In this document: in pieces, positions 46,076 to 57,370 of the stretch
Position numbering within the stretch: the first letter of the stretch is position 1
Layout: the number at the start of each line of letters is the position of its first letter
NCBI GenBank assembly: GCA_032717465.1
Contig: CM064697.1
Span: 321,001-385,000, forward strand
Source: Coenobita brevimanus
Lineage: Eukaryota; Arthropoda; Malacostraca; Decapoda; Coenobitidae
Direction of reading: 5' to 3'
DNA: 64,000 nt
Program-made: the position numbers and the translations under genes
Notes under the pieces: model-generated
Seen by the model: only the letters and a program-made list of their open reading frames with translations
Databases searched by the model: none
What the model was told of the DNA's origin: nothing

Positions 46076-46329
46076 TGTAATAAGTGTACTCATAAAATCC
46101 AATATGGTGTTCCTCTTAAGTGGCTTAATTATAAAGACGTGGCCGTACTATTATTTAAGCTATTTTTTTATTTTTCTCCCCATCACTAAGCCCCCGTTAG
46201 GAAAATTAATAATCCGCTGGCGTTAAGAATACATTTAAATATGCGGACATCTCAGTGAGATGAAGGTGGAAAGGTAAAATCTATAGACAGTGTGAGGTGA
46301 GATAAGGTGGGAGGAAGGGAGATGAAAGG

Positions 46330-46450
46330 TACGTGAGATGAGGTGAGGTGAGGTGAGGTAAGGTAAGGTAAGGTAAGGTAAGGTAAGGTAAGGTGAGGTG
46401 AGGTGAGGTGGGCTGACGTGAGGTGAGGTAAGAAGAGGTGAGGTGAGGGT
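46330..46450. repeat. (AGGTA)n/(AGGTG)n pentanucleotide array
   Basis: Blocks of AGGTG, then about eight AGGTA, then AGGTG again. The symmetrical arrangement suggests that one variant expanded inside an older array. The unit is not the arthropod telomeric TTAGG. Confidence 0.95.
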
Positions 46451-46539
46451 GGAAAGGTACAATCAATATCCAGTGTGGGGGAGTGAATAGGACGCCACTC
46501 TCTGTCCCAGCCACACGTTTTTAATAAACTGGGAAGCCA

Positions 46540-46720
46540 CGGCAGAAACAGGGGAGAGAATAAAGGAAAGAAGAGAGGAGGGGAGAGAGGGAATAAGGGA
46601 AGGGAGGAGAACAGAAAAGAAAAAAAAGACGGGAAAATGAAAATAAATGAAAAATACGAGGAAAGGGAAAAGGGAAAAGAATGTAAAAGAGAAAGAGAGA
46701 GAGAGAGAGAGAGAGACCTA
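46540..46720. repeat. purine-rich stretch with GA array
   Basis: A/G-rich plus strand ending in a GA array at about 46690-46716. Confidence 0.85.
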
Positions 46721-47141
46721 TCTGTACTTTAAGAAAATCCTTGTTCATATCATTCCCACTCTGCTATAAAATTAATACATTTACATATCCAACTTTCATA
46801 GGGTTGTTAATCCAGTGTAAAAAAAAAAACATAAGACAAGAATAAAGGAAGAGAAAAATAAAGACAGTAAATGAAGCTAGGGTGAGGAATATGAAAGGAA
46901 AGAGCAGAAGTAGGGCGTGGGGGGGATTAAGTGAAACGTGGCTAGCATTCCCCGTAGAGTTTTTGTGGTGCTGGTAGACGGCCCAGCAACTAGGCCAGCA
47001 GAGCGGCAGGATACACCAATAAAAAAGAAAGGAGTTGGGGGAAGGCTATTGTGCTGTGTACGGGGAAAAAGTAGATACATAAACACTGTATCATTTAGCC
47101 TTACCCTCTGATAGTGATATAACAAAAAATACATGAATAAT
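46721..47141. other. unique sequence
   Basis: Complex, AT-rich DNA. No coding or repeat signal is convincing. Confidence 0.4.
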
Positions 47142-47286
47142 ACAAGGTGGCTCACATACAACGCTCTCCCCCATTCCGCCAGGCGATCGTTCGTGTATCG
47201 TGTGGACGGGTCAGTCAGCGTTATCCGTAGCTACTTAGAGGCAGTGGTTAGAGTGGAAGAAGAGCGTTATTTATGCATTATCTATA
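47142..47286. mobile_element. family C foldback element, copy 1
   Basis: The left end 'aaggtggctcacatacaacg' and the inverted right end 'gagcgttatttatgcattat' share the acgctct core. The ends resemble 52548-52626. The outer inverted repeat is imperfect. No coding capacity. Confidence 0.5.
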
Positions 47287-47431
47287 CAGTAAAATCTACG
47301 AAAATAAGTGGAAAAAAATTCATATACAATTGTTCGTCTTTTATGATGTTATAGTAATGAATGAATTTAATATTTTGAGTAGGATGGGAAATTGTGCGTT
47401 TTTTTTTTTTTGAGGGGGCTGTTATTTTACA

Positions 47432-47535
<104 letters not shown>

Positions 47536-47539
47536 TAGG

Positions 47540-48060
47540 GAGAGTCATTGATGTAGTATTCACGTCACGTTGGGCACTTAATGACGGTCGACGCATTTTT
47601 AGCTGCCTGGATAATGGTGGTGACGGGACGGTGATGATGTATGGTGAATAGTGAAGGTGTATGGCACTGTAGGGCACTGTGATGGTGGTAGGAATCATAA
47701 TAACAACAGTAGTAACCATAACACAGAGAACAGTAGCAAGAACAGTGAGATACTTGCTATTTCAGTATGGTGATGAGATGGTGTATAGTGAGGGAATATA
47801 GGATTGTTAAGGGTAGCTATGATCACAGTACTACGGTAATCATAACACCAGTATCATAAGGTATTACATGCAGTAATAGTGATCACATTAATAACAGTGG
47901 TAGTCATAACAGTAGTGAAAAAGTAATAACAGTAATCACAGTACCGCATACGTATTTTCCTGCTTGGATATAGTGCTGCGGTGGTGATGTATGGTGAATG
48001 ATGATAATGAAAAGGGAGGATGATAATCACAGTAGTAACATAACACCCCAACATTACCAT
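47540..48060. repeat. degenerate duplication in GATGGTG/ATAACAG field
   Basis: A segment 'cctggataatggtggtgacg' plus 'gtgatgatgtatggtgaat' near 47606 recurs as 'cttggatatagtgctgcggt' plus 'ggtgatgtatggtgaat' near 47962. Between them lies 'aacagtagtaaccataacac'-type repetition. It looks like an old tandem duplication of about 360 bp. Confidence 0.6.
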
Positions 48061-48890
48061 CATCACCCTTCTCTACCCAGCACCACTTAAACCACATCCA
48101 CCAAAATTACCACACTTTCTACCCCAACAAGTACCACATTTTCAGTCCATCTACCACAACTACCACCATTACCACTCCCTCTACCAACTCCACCGCCACA
48201 ACCATGTCCATCCTCAACAAAATTTCAACTAACTCGTCCACAAAACTACCTTCACAATCATCTCAACTACACCAAACACCAAATCTATCAGTCCTTCCAC
48301 TATGTCTACCGCCGCTGCCACATCAAAAACCACCTCTATCATTCAATCTTTCACCACTACCATCCCATCTACCATAAGTATCATCCCTACCATCCCACCC
48401 ACAACAGCTACCACAACAACCACCCCATCCATCACAACTACCGCCTATTCCATACTATGTGCTACCACAACTATTACTACTACCCCTACTATTACCACCA
48501 CTACAACCCTGTTCACCACAATTACCACCTCATTACCACAGCTACCACCACTGCCCACCCTATCCATCACTACTACCACCACGACCACCCCATCAACCAC
48601 AACTATCACTAAAACTAAGACCACTACCACCCAATCTACCACAACTATCACTACGACCACGCCATCAACCACAACTACCACTACTATCACCACACCTACG
48701 ACCATTACCACCCTACCCATCACAAAGCCCAGAGTCCGACCTATGAAAAAATCTACCATCACTACCACCACAGCTTCCACCACTACCACCCCATTTGTTA
48801 ACCACCACCACAACTACCACCACTACCACCCCAACCACCACAACTACCACCACTACCACCCCATCCATCACCGCTACGACCACTCCACGA
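48060..48890. repeat. ACC/CTACCAC minisatellite field
   Basis: ACTACCACC words dominate. A unit of about 30 bp, 'caactaccaccactaccacc', repeats at 48812-48875. A Thr-rich 204-codon frame (48302-48916) has mucin-like composition only because of the repeat. The opposite strand is a Val-rich frame. Confidence 0.9.
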
Positions 48891-49005
48891 CCCTGAACTC
48901 GATCACGACTTGCTGAGAGGCGAAGTCAATCCTCTTTAAGAATATTAGGGTAAGACCTGATCCTAATATATGGTGTCGGGTGCCCAGTATCTTCCCTCAC
49001 AGACC

Positions 49006-49450
49006 TCTCACTTTTCCTCCAGTTTTTCTCTCCTTTCCTCCAATTCCTCTCCAATTTTTCCTCTCCCTTCCTCCAGTTCCTCTCCATTTTTTCTTCTCCT
49101 TTCGTCCAGTTCCTCTCCATTTTTTCCTCTCCTTTCCTCCAGTTCCTCACCAGTTTTTCCTTTCCTTTCCTCCAGTTCCTCTCCAATTTTTCCTCTCTTT
49201 TCCTCCAGTTCCTCTCACTTTTCCTCCAATTTTTACTCTCCTTTCCTCCAGTTCCTCTCACTTTTCCTCCATTTTTTCCTCTTCTTTCCTCCAAGATTAT
49301 TGTCCCTTTCCTCCACTTCCTCTCATGTTTCCTCCATATTTTCCCTCTCCTTCCCTCCATTTCCTCTCACTATTCCTCCAATTTCTCCTCTCGTCTCCTC
49401 CAAAATTATTGCACCTTTCCTCCAGTTCATCCAGTTTTCCCTCAGTTTCT
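49006..49450. repeat. 33-bp minisatellite, about 12 copies
   Basis: The unit is TTTCCTCCAGTTCCTCTCCA plus attttttcctctcc, with T-run variation. Later copies lose periodicity. Its multiple-of-3 length opens Pro/Ser/Phe frames on the plus strand and Glu/Arg/Lys/Trp frames on the minus strand. Confidence 0.9.
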
Positions 49451-49733
49451 CAATTCTCTCCTTCATGATTTCATCCCCTCTCTTCTAAACCTTTTCTTTT
49501 CTCTCTCTTCTTTCCTTTTTCCTCAGATTTTTTCCCTCCTGCTCGTCTCTTTTACTCCAAGCTTTTTTTTTTCTTTCCTTCAGCTGCTCAGTCTTTTCCC
49601 TTTTCCTACAAGATTATTGCTCCGTTCCTCCGTCTTCCCTTACTTCTCTCCCAATTTCTTCACTTTCTTCAGATACTCCTACTCCGTTCTTCCCGGTTAC
49701 TTATGTTCCTTTCAGTTTTCCTCCCTTTTCTTC

Positions 49734-49792
<59 letters not shown>

Positions 49793-49965
49793 TTATCTTT
49801 TCTTCCCTGCCTCACAGCTTCTGCGGTTTCTTCAGATATATTTAACTTTGTTCTCTCTTTTTCTCCTCTTCTTTTACTTTGTTTTTCTTCCGACAGCCAG
49901 ATTCATTTCCCCTAAATAATCTCTTTCTTTCATGTTTCTCTCTTCACCATTTTCCCAGCAGTTTT

Positions 49966-50022
<57 letters not shown>

Positions 50023-50519
50023 TTCGCTTTCTTGATGTTTTTTTTTTTCTATACTCTCCTGCTTCTTCTTCCTTAGCTGGCTTTAAATATCTTGCCCCTA
50101 TTTCTTGATTCTTTTCTGCTCTTAAAACAATTTCTTTTTCCTTTAGTGGCCCAGCATTTTCCTTCTTCCCCCACTCTCTACTTCCTCTCCTCACGCTCCG
50201 TTTTCTTTTCTCCCAAGTCAACTTTAATTTCCTTCAGGCCTTCCTCTGCTGCACTTATTTTATCAGTCCCCTTCTCTTTCCATTCCTCTTACCTTCCTTT
50301 AACATTCTATCTAATCTTATATTACTTCTACCGTCTTCCTTTATTTCTTCTGCTCAAATTTTCTTGTCTTCCCTTCCCGGTCTCCCTCCTTCCTCACATT
50401 TTCTTCACCTCCTCTTCTCCCGTCTTTCGCACTTTCCTTCTTTCACTTACCACTTGCCTCCTCTAGGATTCCAGTGTCCAACTTTCTTCTCTGGCTTTTC
50501 AACTCTTTCATTTCCTTGT

Positions 50520-50577
<58 letters not shown>
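49450..50577. repeat. pyrimidine-rich block with three CT arrays
   Basis: CT arrays at about 49738-49788, 49971-50022 and 50524-50577 in C/T-rich plus strand. Confidence 0.9.
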
Positions 50578-50580
<3 letters not shown>

Positions 50581-50702
50581 CACAAATACTTCTACCCACA
50601 CAAACGACTAACATCTATTATTGCAACTATTATTGCAATAAAAAAAATGATAACACCAGAACACTCACACAAGAACCCGACTAACTTGTAAAATTACACC
50701 TC

Positions 50703-50705
<3 letters not shown>

Positions 50706-50763
<58 letters not shown>
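50706..50763. repeat. (CA)n microsatellite
   Basis: A perfect CA array. Confidence 0.97.
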
Positions 50764-50768
<5 letters not shown>

Positions 50769-50869
50769 ACGCCCCATCTCCGCCAAACAGGAGTGAGGGG
50801 GGGACCATCAAAACATAGGGTGTTTGGGAGACTACTCTCACGACGTCACATGTAAATATTGGCACACCT

Positions 50870-51858
50870 GGAGCTTGAGGCAAGGGGAGAGGAGGAGAAG
50901 GGAGGAGGGGAGAGGTGAGGAGAGGAGGAGGGGAGAGGGGAGGAGAGAACGTAAGAAGAGAGGTTGAGGGAAGAAGATGGAGAGAGAATACGGAGGGAGG
51001 AAAGGGGAAGGGAAGGAAGATGGGGAGCGGAAAATTGAAGGGAGGTGGAGAGATAAACAAGACGAGGTCCAGAGGAGAGTAGAAAAGAGAAGAGGAAGGG
51101 ACGGGATCGAAAGGGAGCTTGGGTTGCGAGGTTGATGGAGTAGGTGGTGAGGAGATTGAAGAAGAGGGAAGAAGTTAGGAGAGTGTACAAAGTGGGGAGA
51201 GGAGAGGAGATAAAGAGGAAAGGAGAGGTAAGAATGGGAATTTGAGATGCGAGCTTGAGAGCAGGCGGTAGAGAGAGAATAAGGAATGGAAGGAAAGGGG
51301 ACGTAGACGTGGGGAGGGTTGGAGAAGCTGAGATGGAAGAAGAGAAGAGGAGTGAGGCGAGAAAGGAGGGGAGGTGTACATGACTAAGTCTGTGAGGAGA
51401 GAATGGAGACAGGAGACAGGAGTGAGCGAAAACAATGAAGGGAAGGTGGGGTCAAGGAGAAATGGCAGAGGAAAGTGAAAGAAGAAGTGAAAGAGGAGGG
51501 AAGTGAAAGAGGAAGGAAGTTTGAGGGAGACAAGAGAGGGGGAGACAGAGATTTGGAGAGAAAAATAGGATGAGATAATGGACACAGAAAAATGTCTGAA
51601 AGGAAATGGCAGAAGTGATATGACTTGAGCATAGAGAGACTGGGAAATGATAATGGAAATATAAGAAAAGAAAAAAGGGAAAATGTGAAGAAAGAGGCAG
51701 CAATGAAGAAAGAGTGACTGGAAAAACTGTGATGAAACTAAGGAGAGAAGTTAGAGTGAAGAGATGGAAAGATGAGGAAAGACGAAGCCGATTAATTAAC
51801 AATTGGAAATGAGAGAGAATGTGCGAAATTAGAGGAACACAACATGGAAACGTAAGTG

Positions 51859-51941
<83 letters not shown>

Positions 51942-52130
51942 CAAAAATATGAGGGAAGAAAAAGAACTAAAAAGGAACTAAAAAAGCAAATAGGGCTGCA
52001 GGGAAGAAAAGGCAAGGAACTGAGTAGGAAGAGTAGGTCAGAGGGAAGAAAGGAAAGAAAGAAAGGTAAGGAAGAGGGCTCAGATGGTGTAGAAAATGTG
52101 TCTAAAGAGGGTATGGCTGGAAGGTGATGG
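50870..52130. repeat. purine-rich block with a 76-bp GA array
   Basis: A/G-rich plus strand. The GA array at about 51863-51938 is one of the longest here. Minus-strand frames are artefacts. Confidence 0.9.
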
Positions 52131-52139
52131 GGGCGGCCA

Positions 52140-52547
52140 GGCATAAAATTACTTGGCACACTTAAAACTCATTCACCAAGTTTGCCCCCACTCACTTAAC
52201 AGCATCATTTACTTACTCTATTATATCACTAACTTCATAATATTACTAACTTTATTAACTTTATAACATCACTAACTCGCTTAATTGCACTAACTCACTA
52301 TATTGTTACTCCATGGTCTTCACGTTCCTATTAAAGTCTGCATCTCACCAAGTAGCTCTGAGCCTGTTCTTACCCTCTACCTCTTGAGCTTTTTAGAAGG
52401 TATAATTCACATGCTTTAAACACCGTAGTCAGTCATGGATCAGGATGTCATTGTTATTAAAGAGTTAAATGGCTTTAGAGTAGAAGCTGTTGTTACTTTC
52501 AGTCACGCTAATTGATTTTTCAGAGACGCTTGGAGGTTATCATTAAA
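52140..52547. other. unique sequence with a degenerate 'cactaact' run
   Basis: 'atcactaactt' and 'attactaacttt' phrases repeat at 52200-52310. The rest is complex. No gene is seen. Confidence 0.45.
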
Positions 52548-52626
52548 CACGGTGGTTCATGCATAACACTCCTCTTCCACTCCGTCAGTGATTATCTAGT
52601 GGAGCGCTATTTACGGATCACCCTGT
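52548..52626. mobile_element. family C foldback element, copy 2
   Basis: The left arm 'ggtggttcatgcataacact' and the right arm 'gagcgctatttacggatcac' are imperfect inverted repeats of about 28 bp in a 79-bp element. It is near-hairpin in structure. Confidence 0.55.
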
Positions 52627-52649
52627 ATGTATGATGTTCTGTGATAATT

Positions 52650-52690
52650 TTCCCCTTTAGTCCGACGGTTCTCTCCCAAGCCGAATTAAG
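52650..52690 (+). mobile_element. family B end abutting the LINE fragment
   Basis: 'cccctttagtccgacggttc' followed by 'ccaagccgaattaag' resembles the family B terminus and inner arm. It marks the 3' boundary of the recognisable reverse transcriptase sequence. No partner arm is found. Confidence 0.45.
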
Positions 52691-53065
52691 TTGAGTATTA
52701 TTAAACATAAGTGGGTATACCTGTGGAAGATTTTGTCGGGTTGATAGGTGCAAAAACTGAGTCTTTGATGCATTAAAAACAACCAGATTATTTTTACCCC
52801 AGTCAGAGAACGAGCCAAGTCAGACATTAGGTGTGCCATAGCCTCATCCCTTGCCTGTTGAAGTAACTGCTGAGATGGACGTTGTGGGAATCGAATGGAA
52901 AGGTGAAGGGTAGAGTCATCAGCGTATGAATGGACAGGGTTAGATGTACAGCTTAGAAGGTCATTGATGAATAAAAGGAAGAGAGTTGGTGATAGGACAG
53001 AGCCCTGAGGAACCTACTTTTATATAAATATAACTATGGCTATCACGACCATCCAAGAATCGAGA
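52683..53065 (-). pseudogene. non-LTR retrotransposon reverse transcriptase fragment, frameshifted
   Basis: On the minus strand the sequence encodes, in order, FLDGR (about 53050), VPQGSVLSPTLFLLFINDLL (53013 down to about 52954), the catalytic-type YADDSTLH (about 52926), and FNASKTQFLHLSTRQ (about 52770). The order and spacing fit the RT palm of a LINE; YADD carries the two metal-binding Asp residues. There is a frameshift just before VPQGS (about 53014) and another near 52803. Nothing upstream of FLDGR survives beyond a (CT/GA)n stretch, and a family B-like end abuts at about 52690. It is a dead, 5'- and 3'-truncated copy. The clade is unresolved (Jockey/CR1-like). Confidence 0.88.
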
Positions 53066-53530
53066 GAGAGAAAGAGAGAGAGGGAATAATGTGCCTGGAA
53101 CTACATATACTGTCCACCACCTTAATTTCACACCTAAGTTGACCATCCTCAGCTCAAACGTGGGTTATAAGAAATCTGGAACTACACCGTTAAGCCTAGA
53201 CCCTCTCGCTAGCCTATTAACCACACTAGACATGACACGCTGACAGACAGACAAGATAAAAAAGGGAGACGAGTAGGCACAACAACAGTAAGCCAAACAC
53301 TAGAAAAGTATAACAGGATATGGACTGACAGGAGGACGGAGAGAGAGCCACTACCAGCCAATTAGTCTGCCGTAGTGTCCTCTTTTTTCGTGCGCTTTTT
53401 CTTTGTCGCCTCAAGGGGGATCACGTTCACCAGTTCCTCCTCAAATATAACTCATTTCTTTGCTATGTCATCCTCGTTCTATTCGGCGTCTTCACTAACC
53501 TATATTCATATTCTTTGTTTTTTCGCTGCA
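53066..53530. other. unique sequence, possible LINE remnant
   Basis: Complex sequence beyond the RT fragment, on its 5' side for the minus strand. No RT motif can be traced through it. Confidence 0.4.
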
Positions 53531-53534
53531 TCTT

Positions 53535-53588
53535 TTAATTTCTCATGTTTTTTCTTCTTCTCTTCCTGGTAATTATTTCTATGTTTCC

Positions 53589-53641
<53 letters not shown>

Positions 53642-54045
53642 CCTCTATCCTTTCATGCCTTTCTATCTCTTCCGCGCCTCTTCTGTCCCCTTGCTGTCTT
53701 TTATGTCTTCTTTTCCCCTGTCACTTCTCTCCTCCTCAACCCATCTGTCAGTCCTTCCCCATAATATCCCTGACACTGACGTCATTCCCCCCTGTCTTTC
53801 CCTCTCTCTTTCCTCCCCTTCCCTCCCTATCCTCCCCATCCCTTCCCATCTTCCTCGTCCCTCCCTGTCTCACCATGTCCTCTCCATCCATCCCTATCCT
53901 TCCAAGCCCTTCCTGATCTCCCCATCCTTCTCTGTCCTCTCCGTTTATCCCTGTCCTTCCCATCCCTCCCTGTCCTCTACGTCACAGCCAGTTCTTCCCC
54001 TGTCACGTGGCACGCCTCTCTCTCTCTCTCTCCTCTCTCTCTGCA
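53535..54045. repeat. pyrimidine-rich block with CT array
   Basis: A CT array at about 53590-53638 and C/T-rich sequence with a degenerate 'ccatccctccctgtcctc' unit at 53820-53990. It ends in a second CT-rich run that would serve as a splice polypyrimidine tract. Confidence 0.9.
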
Positions 54046-54052
54046 TCAACAG

Positions 54053-54128
54053 GTGGTTTGATTGCTTGTTCATGCAACACGGGGCTGAGGTGGGGGACTT
54101 CGAGATCAAGTGTAAAGGTGTTGTCTAG
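54053..54128 (+). CDS. candidate terminal (or internal) exon, product unknown
   Basis: A long CT tract and 'gcatcaacag' make a good 3' splice site ending at 54052. The following frame reads WFDCLFMQHGAEVGDFEIKC then KGVV and a TAG stop at 54126-54128. The residue mix is balanced and unlike the repeat-driven frames elsewhere. If it is a last exon, the protein ends in KCKGVV. If internal, a weak donor (AAAG|GTGTTG) lies at 54118. I do not recognise the family. With only about 25 codons the call rests on the splice signal and composition. Confidence 0.3.
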
Positions 54129-54180
54129 GGGCAGGGTGAGGGGGGCCCAGTGAATTCCGTCTACCCTGGCCTTTACCCCG

Positions 54181-54372
54181 CCATATAAGGGGACTGGGAG
54201 GGCCATGTAAGGGGCTGGGAGGGCCATGTAAGGGGCTGGGAGGGCCATATAAGGGGCTGGGAGGGCCATACAGGGGGCTGGGGGGGCCATACAGGGGGCT
54301 GGGAGGGCCATATAAGGGGCTGGGAAGGTCATATAAGGGGCTGGGAGGGCCATGTAAGGGGCTGGGAGGGTC
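54181..54372. repeat. 21-bp minisatellite, about 9 copies
   Basis: The unit is GGGGCTGGGAGGGCCATATA plus a, with atgt, atat and atac variants. The minus strand reads as repeats of MALPAPY in an open frame because the period is 21. The G-runs are quadruplex-compatible. Confidence 0.95.
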
Positions 54373-54439
54373 AATTGTCAGTTCCTATCGACACTTCTCA
54401 CACAAAGCCTCTGAAAGTCCCGTTAAAGCCAGAGTTAAT

Positions 54440-54800
54440 GAACGGCTGTGTCTCGTTCTACCCTGCTTCACTCCCTTCTCTGTGTCGCTATGATGCAGGA
54501 TAATAAGGAAGATGATGAGAGGGAGAAATGGGGAAAGGAAAGCTGGAAGGAAAGAACTGGAAACAGGTATGAAAAATGGAGGGGAAACTGTAACTGTTGT
54601 TGGCGGGGAAGACAGACGGAAAATATGACACGGAGGAGAAAACTCGATGGAGGGAGAAAAACGGAAGGCTGAAAAGAATAAACGAGTGATGGAGGAGAGA
54701 GGGGAAAGTAGGGCACGGAGGGAAAAACTGGAGGGAGGGAGAAAAATTTAGGAAAAACTCTGGAAGGGAGAAAAATGGAGGGAAGGTTGTGGCAAGTCCA
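54440..54800. repeat. purine-rich stretch
   Basis: A/G-rich plus strand with a degenerate 'ggagggagaaaaa' unit at 54650-54780. Confidence 0.8.
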
Positions 54801-54819
54801 GCCTCGTTAGTTTGACGCT

Positions 54820-55470
54820 CATGAACAACGTCGCTCCCTTCCCATCCCTTCCCTACCCCTATAGCTCCCTTCCGGCTCCCCTTCTTAACATACCTCTGTG
54901 CACCTATTCTCCCTCCCTCTTCTCATATTCTCTTGCAGTCTTCTTCTCTCCCTTTCTCTCTCCATTTCGCTCAATATTCTCACTTCTTCCCTACCTACCT
55001 CTCCGCATCATTCCTTCTTCGCTCCCTCTATCCACATTCCTCTACATCCTTGCTCCCCTATCCGTCCGTCTCTACACCCTACCTTCCACCTCCCTCCTTC
55101 TCTCCATACCCCTCTTCATCCTTCATCCCCTCCTCCCTGTCTCTAAAGCATTCTGCATCCTTCCTCTCTCTCCCTCCTTCCCTCTCTCCATACCCCTCTG
55201 CATCCTTCCTCCAACCATCTCTCCAAAACCCGCTGCATCCTTCCTCTCACCCTCTCTCCACACCCTTCTGCATCTTTCCTTTCTCCCCCCCCCTCTCTCT
55301 CCCTACCCCTCTCCATTCTACCTCCCTTCCTCTCCCTAAGAATGTACGCGTCTCTCCTCCCTCCCCTTCCTCCCTATCTCCATGACCTACTTCCTTCCTC
55401 CCTTGCTCCCTCTATACTCCCTTCCAGATTCCCTCACTCCCTCCAATCTTCCCTACATCACTCCACCTTC
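54820..55470. repeat. pyrimidine-rich block
   Basis: C/T-rich. The phrase 'ctccatacccctctNcatcc' recurs about five times at 55100-55300 with a period of roughly 60 bp. Confidence 0.85.
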
Positions 55471-55474
55471 TCTC

Positions 55475-55500
55475 CACACCTCCCATCCCATTTCTTTTCA

Positions 55501-55558
<58 letters not shown>

Positions 55559-55690
55559 CAATTTCCATCCCATTCCTCTCCATTAATCTCTCTCTCTATC
55601 TCCCTCTCTCTCTCCACACTTCCCATACCATTCCTCTCCATTAATCTCTCTCTCTCTCTCAAACACACACACACACACACACACACATCA
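55475..55690. repeat. higher-order repeat: 40-bp flank plus (CT)n, three copies
   Basis: A unit 'cccatcccattcctctccat' plus 'taatctctctctct' occurs at 55475, 55556 and 55614, each ending in a CT array of different length (about 52 bp, short, short). The third array continues into CA (to about 55686). Confidence 0.9.
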
Positions 55691-55930
55691 ACCTCTCCCT
55701 CCTTACTCCCACCTCCCCTTTCCTCCTACTTCCATCCTTTACTCCTGCTGTCCTATCCATTTCCCTCCCTCCTTCCTTCGGCATATATCTCTTCCTTCCT
55801 CCCTCCCTCCCTCCTTCCCTGTTCATACCTCCCCCCTCCCTCCCTCCCTGTCTATCCTTCAGAGTTACCTCCTTTCCTCCTTTACGCTCCATTACCCCTT
55901 TGTGACTGAGCTAGCACCCTCCCTACCTCC

Positions 55931-55993
<63 letters not shown>

Positions 55994-56280
55994 CATTTCT
56001 ATTTTTCAGCTTTTAATGTGTTCTATCTACATACATTCATTCTCTTCTCATCATCATTTTCATTGACTACCTATTATAATTCCTTCATTCTTCTCCTCTT
56101 CCTTTAATCCTCTTCTTTACCTCCTGTTCTTCATTAAGTTCCATCTTACTGTTTCCTTACTTTCTTTATTCGTTTCCTCCCTTTCCTCTCTTCCTTCCAC
56201 TACCTCATATTCCTTTCTTCCATCACCTACATCTCCTCATTTTGTTTCTCCCTTTAGATTCATTTGTTACCACCTCAATA
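55690..56280. repeat. pyrimidine-rich block with CT array
   Basis: CCCTCC words and a CT array at about 55935-55986, grading into T-rich sequence. Confidence 0.85.
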
Positions 56281-56400
56281 CCGCGATATCTTCCTTACAA
56301 TATTCTTTGACATCACAAGACAATTTTATCCAGATTACGAAAGACTTCAAACTGAACATCCGGTGTAACTTCCTCAACCTTGGCTATTCACCTTCCAAAC
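56281..56400. mobile_element. family B-like arm
   Basis: 'cacaagacaattttatccag' near 56319 matches the family B inner arm (AGACGATTTTATTCAG). The partner arm is missing. Confidence 0.4.
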
Positions 56401-56499
56401 TATCACAGGCAGAACTCTCTCTCTCTCTCTCGCTCCCCTATGTCCCCCCCGTCTCTCTAATACCCAATCTGATAATACGGCTAATCCCTCTCTCTTCTT

Positions 56500-56830
56500 C
56501 CTCCACCTAACCTTCTCTCCCTCCTTTCTTACCTCCTTCCCTCCCTCCCTCCGTACCTCTGTCTTCTTTTTCCAATACCTCTCTCTCCTCCTCTTCCTGT
56601 CTCCCTCCCTCTCCCCGCCTTCCTCCCGCTCTCTCCCTCTCCTGTCTTGTCTTCTCGCCCCTTCCTTCCCTTTCCTTGCCTTTCCCCCATTTAATTCCCT
56701 CTTCCTTTTCCCTGTATTCCTCTCTTCCTCTGCCTCCCTTTCCCCTTCTCGCTCTCACTCAGTCTCTCCCTGTCTCTTTCTTCCTCCCACCCTTTCTCCT
56801 TTCCTCTCTCTCCCTTCCTCCCTGCCTCTC
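56500..56830. repeat. pyrimidine-rich block
   Basis: CCTCCCTCC/CTTCC words. The plus strand has few purines. Confidence 0.85.
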
Positions 56831-56929
56831 CCCAGCCTCCGTGCCTCCATCTCCCTACTCATTAGGTGGTTGGATGGCGATTGGGGCAAATTTCACACAC
56901 AATGCGTGAGGGAGGGCTTAATGAGGTGC

Positions 56930-57166
56930 TTAGGCTGGAGGGAGGGAGGGAAGGTGGAGAGACAATGGAGAGGAGACAGGTAGGGATGCATGGAGAGAAG
57001 AGATGGAGGGACGGAGGGAAACACTGCAGGGATGGATGGGTACACTGGAGAAAAGCTGGTAGAGACGGATGGAAACAAAGGAAGGATGGAGAGAAGCAGT
57101 GGAGAGAGGCGAGTAGGGATGGATGGAGAGAAACAATGGAGGGATAGAGGGAAGCAAGAGAGGGAT

Positions 57167-57240
<74 letters not shown>
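56930..57240. repeat. purine-rich block with 70-bp GA array
   Basis: GGAGGGA and 'gatggatggagagaaacaatgg' type units (about 40 bp, degenerate) lead into a GA array at about 57170-57239. Confidence 0.9.
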
Positions 57241-57243
<3 letters not shown>

Positions 57244-57370
57244 ATGTAGTCTTCAATCTTGCTACCACCAAACTATTTTATTCAGCTCGGGAAACAATTG
57301 CCATACTAAGGGGCTTCGATGTAGTCTTCAACCTTCTTTATTACAAGCTAAAAAATATATATATATATAT
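57241..57370. mobile_element. family B arm with short duplication
   Basis: 'cttgctaccaccaaactatt' and 'ttattcagctcggg' match the family B left arm. 'tgtagtcttcaa' occurs at 57244 and again at about 57321. A short AT array ends the stretch. Confidence 0.5.

Noticed and set aside
46330..46450. Telomeric or interstitial telomeric repeat
   Set aside because: The unit is AGGTA/AGGTG, not TTAGG or another known telomere motif.
48302..48916. Thr-rich 204-codon frame resembling a mucin
   Set aside because: It is produced by ACC/ACT repeats. It has no signal peptide or cysteine-rich domain, and the opposite strand is equally open as a Val-rich frame.
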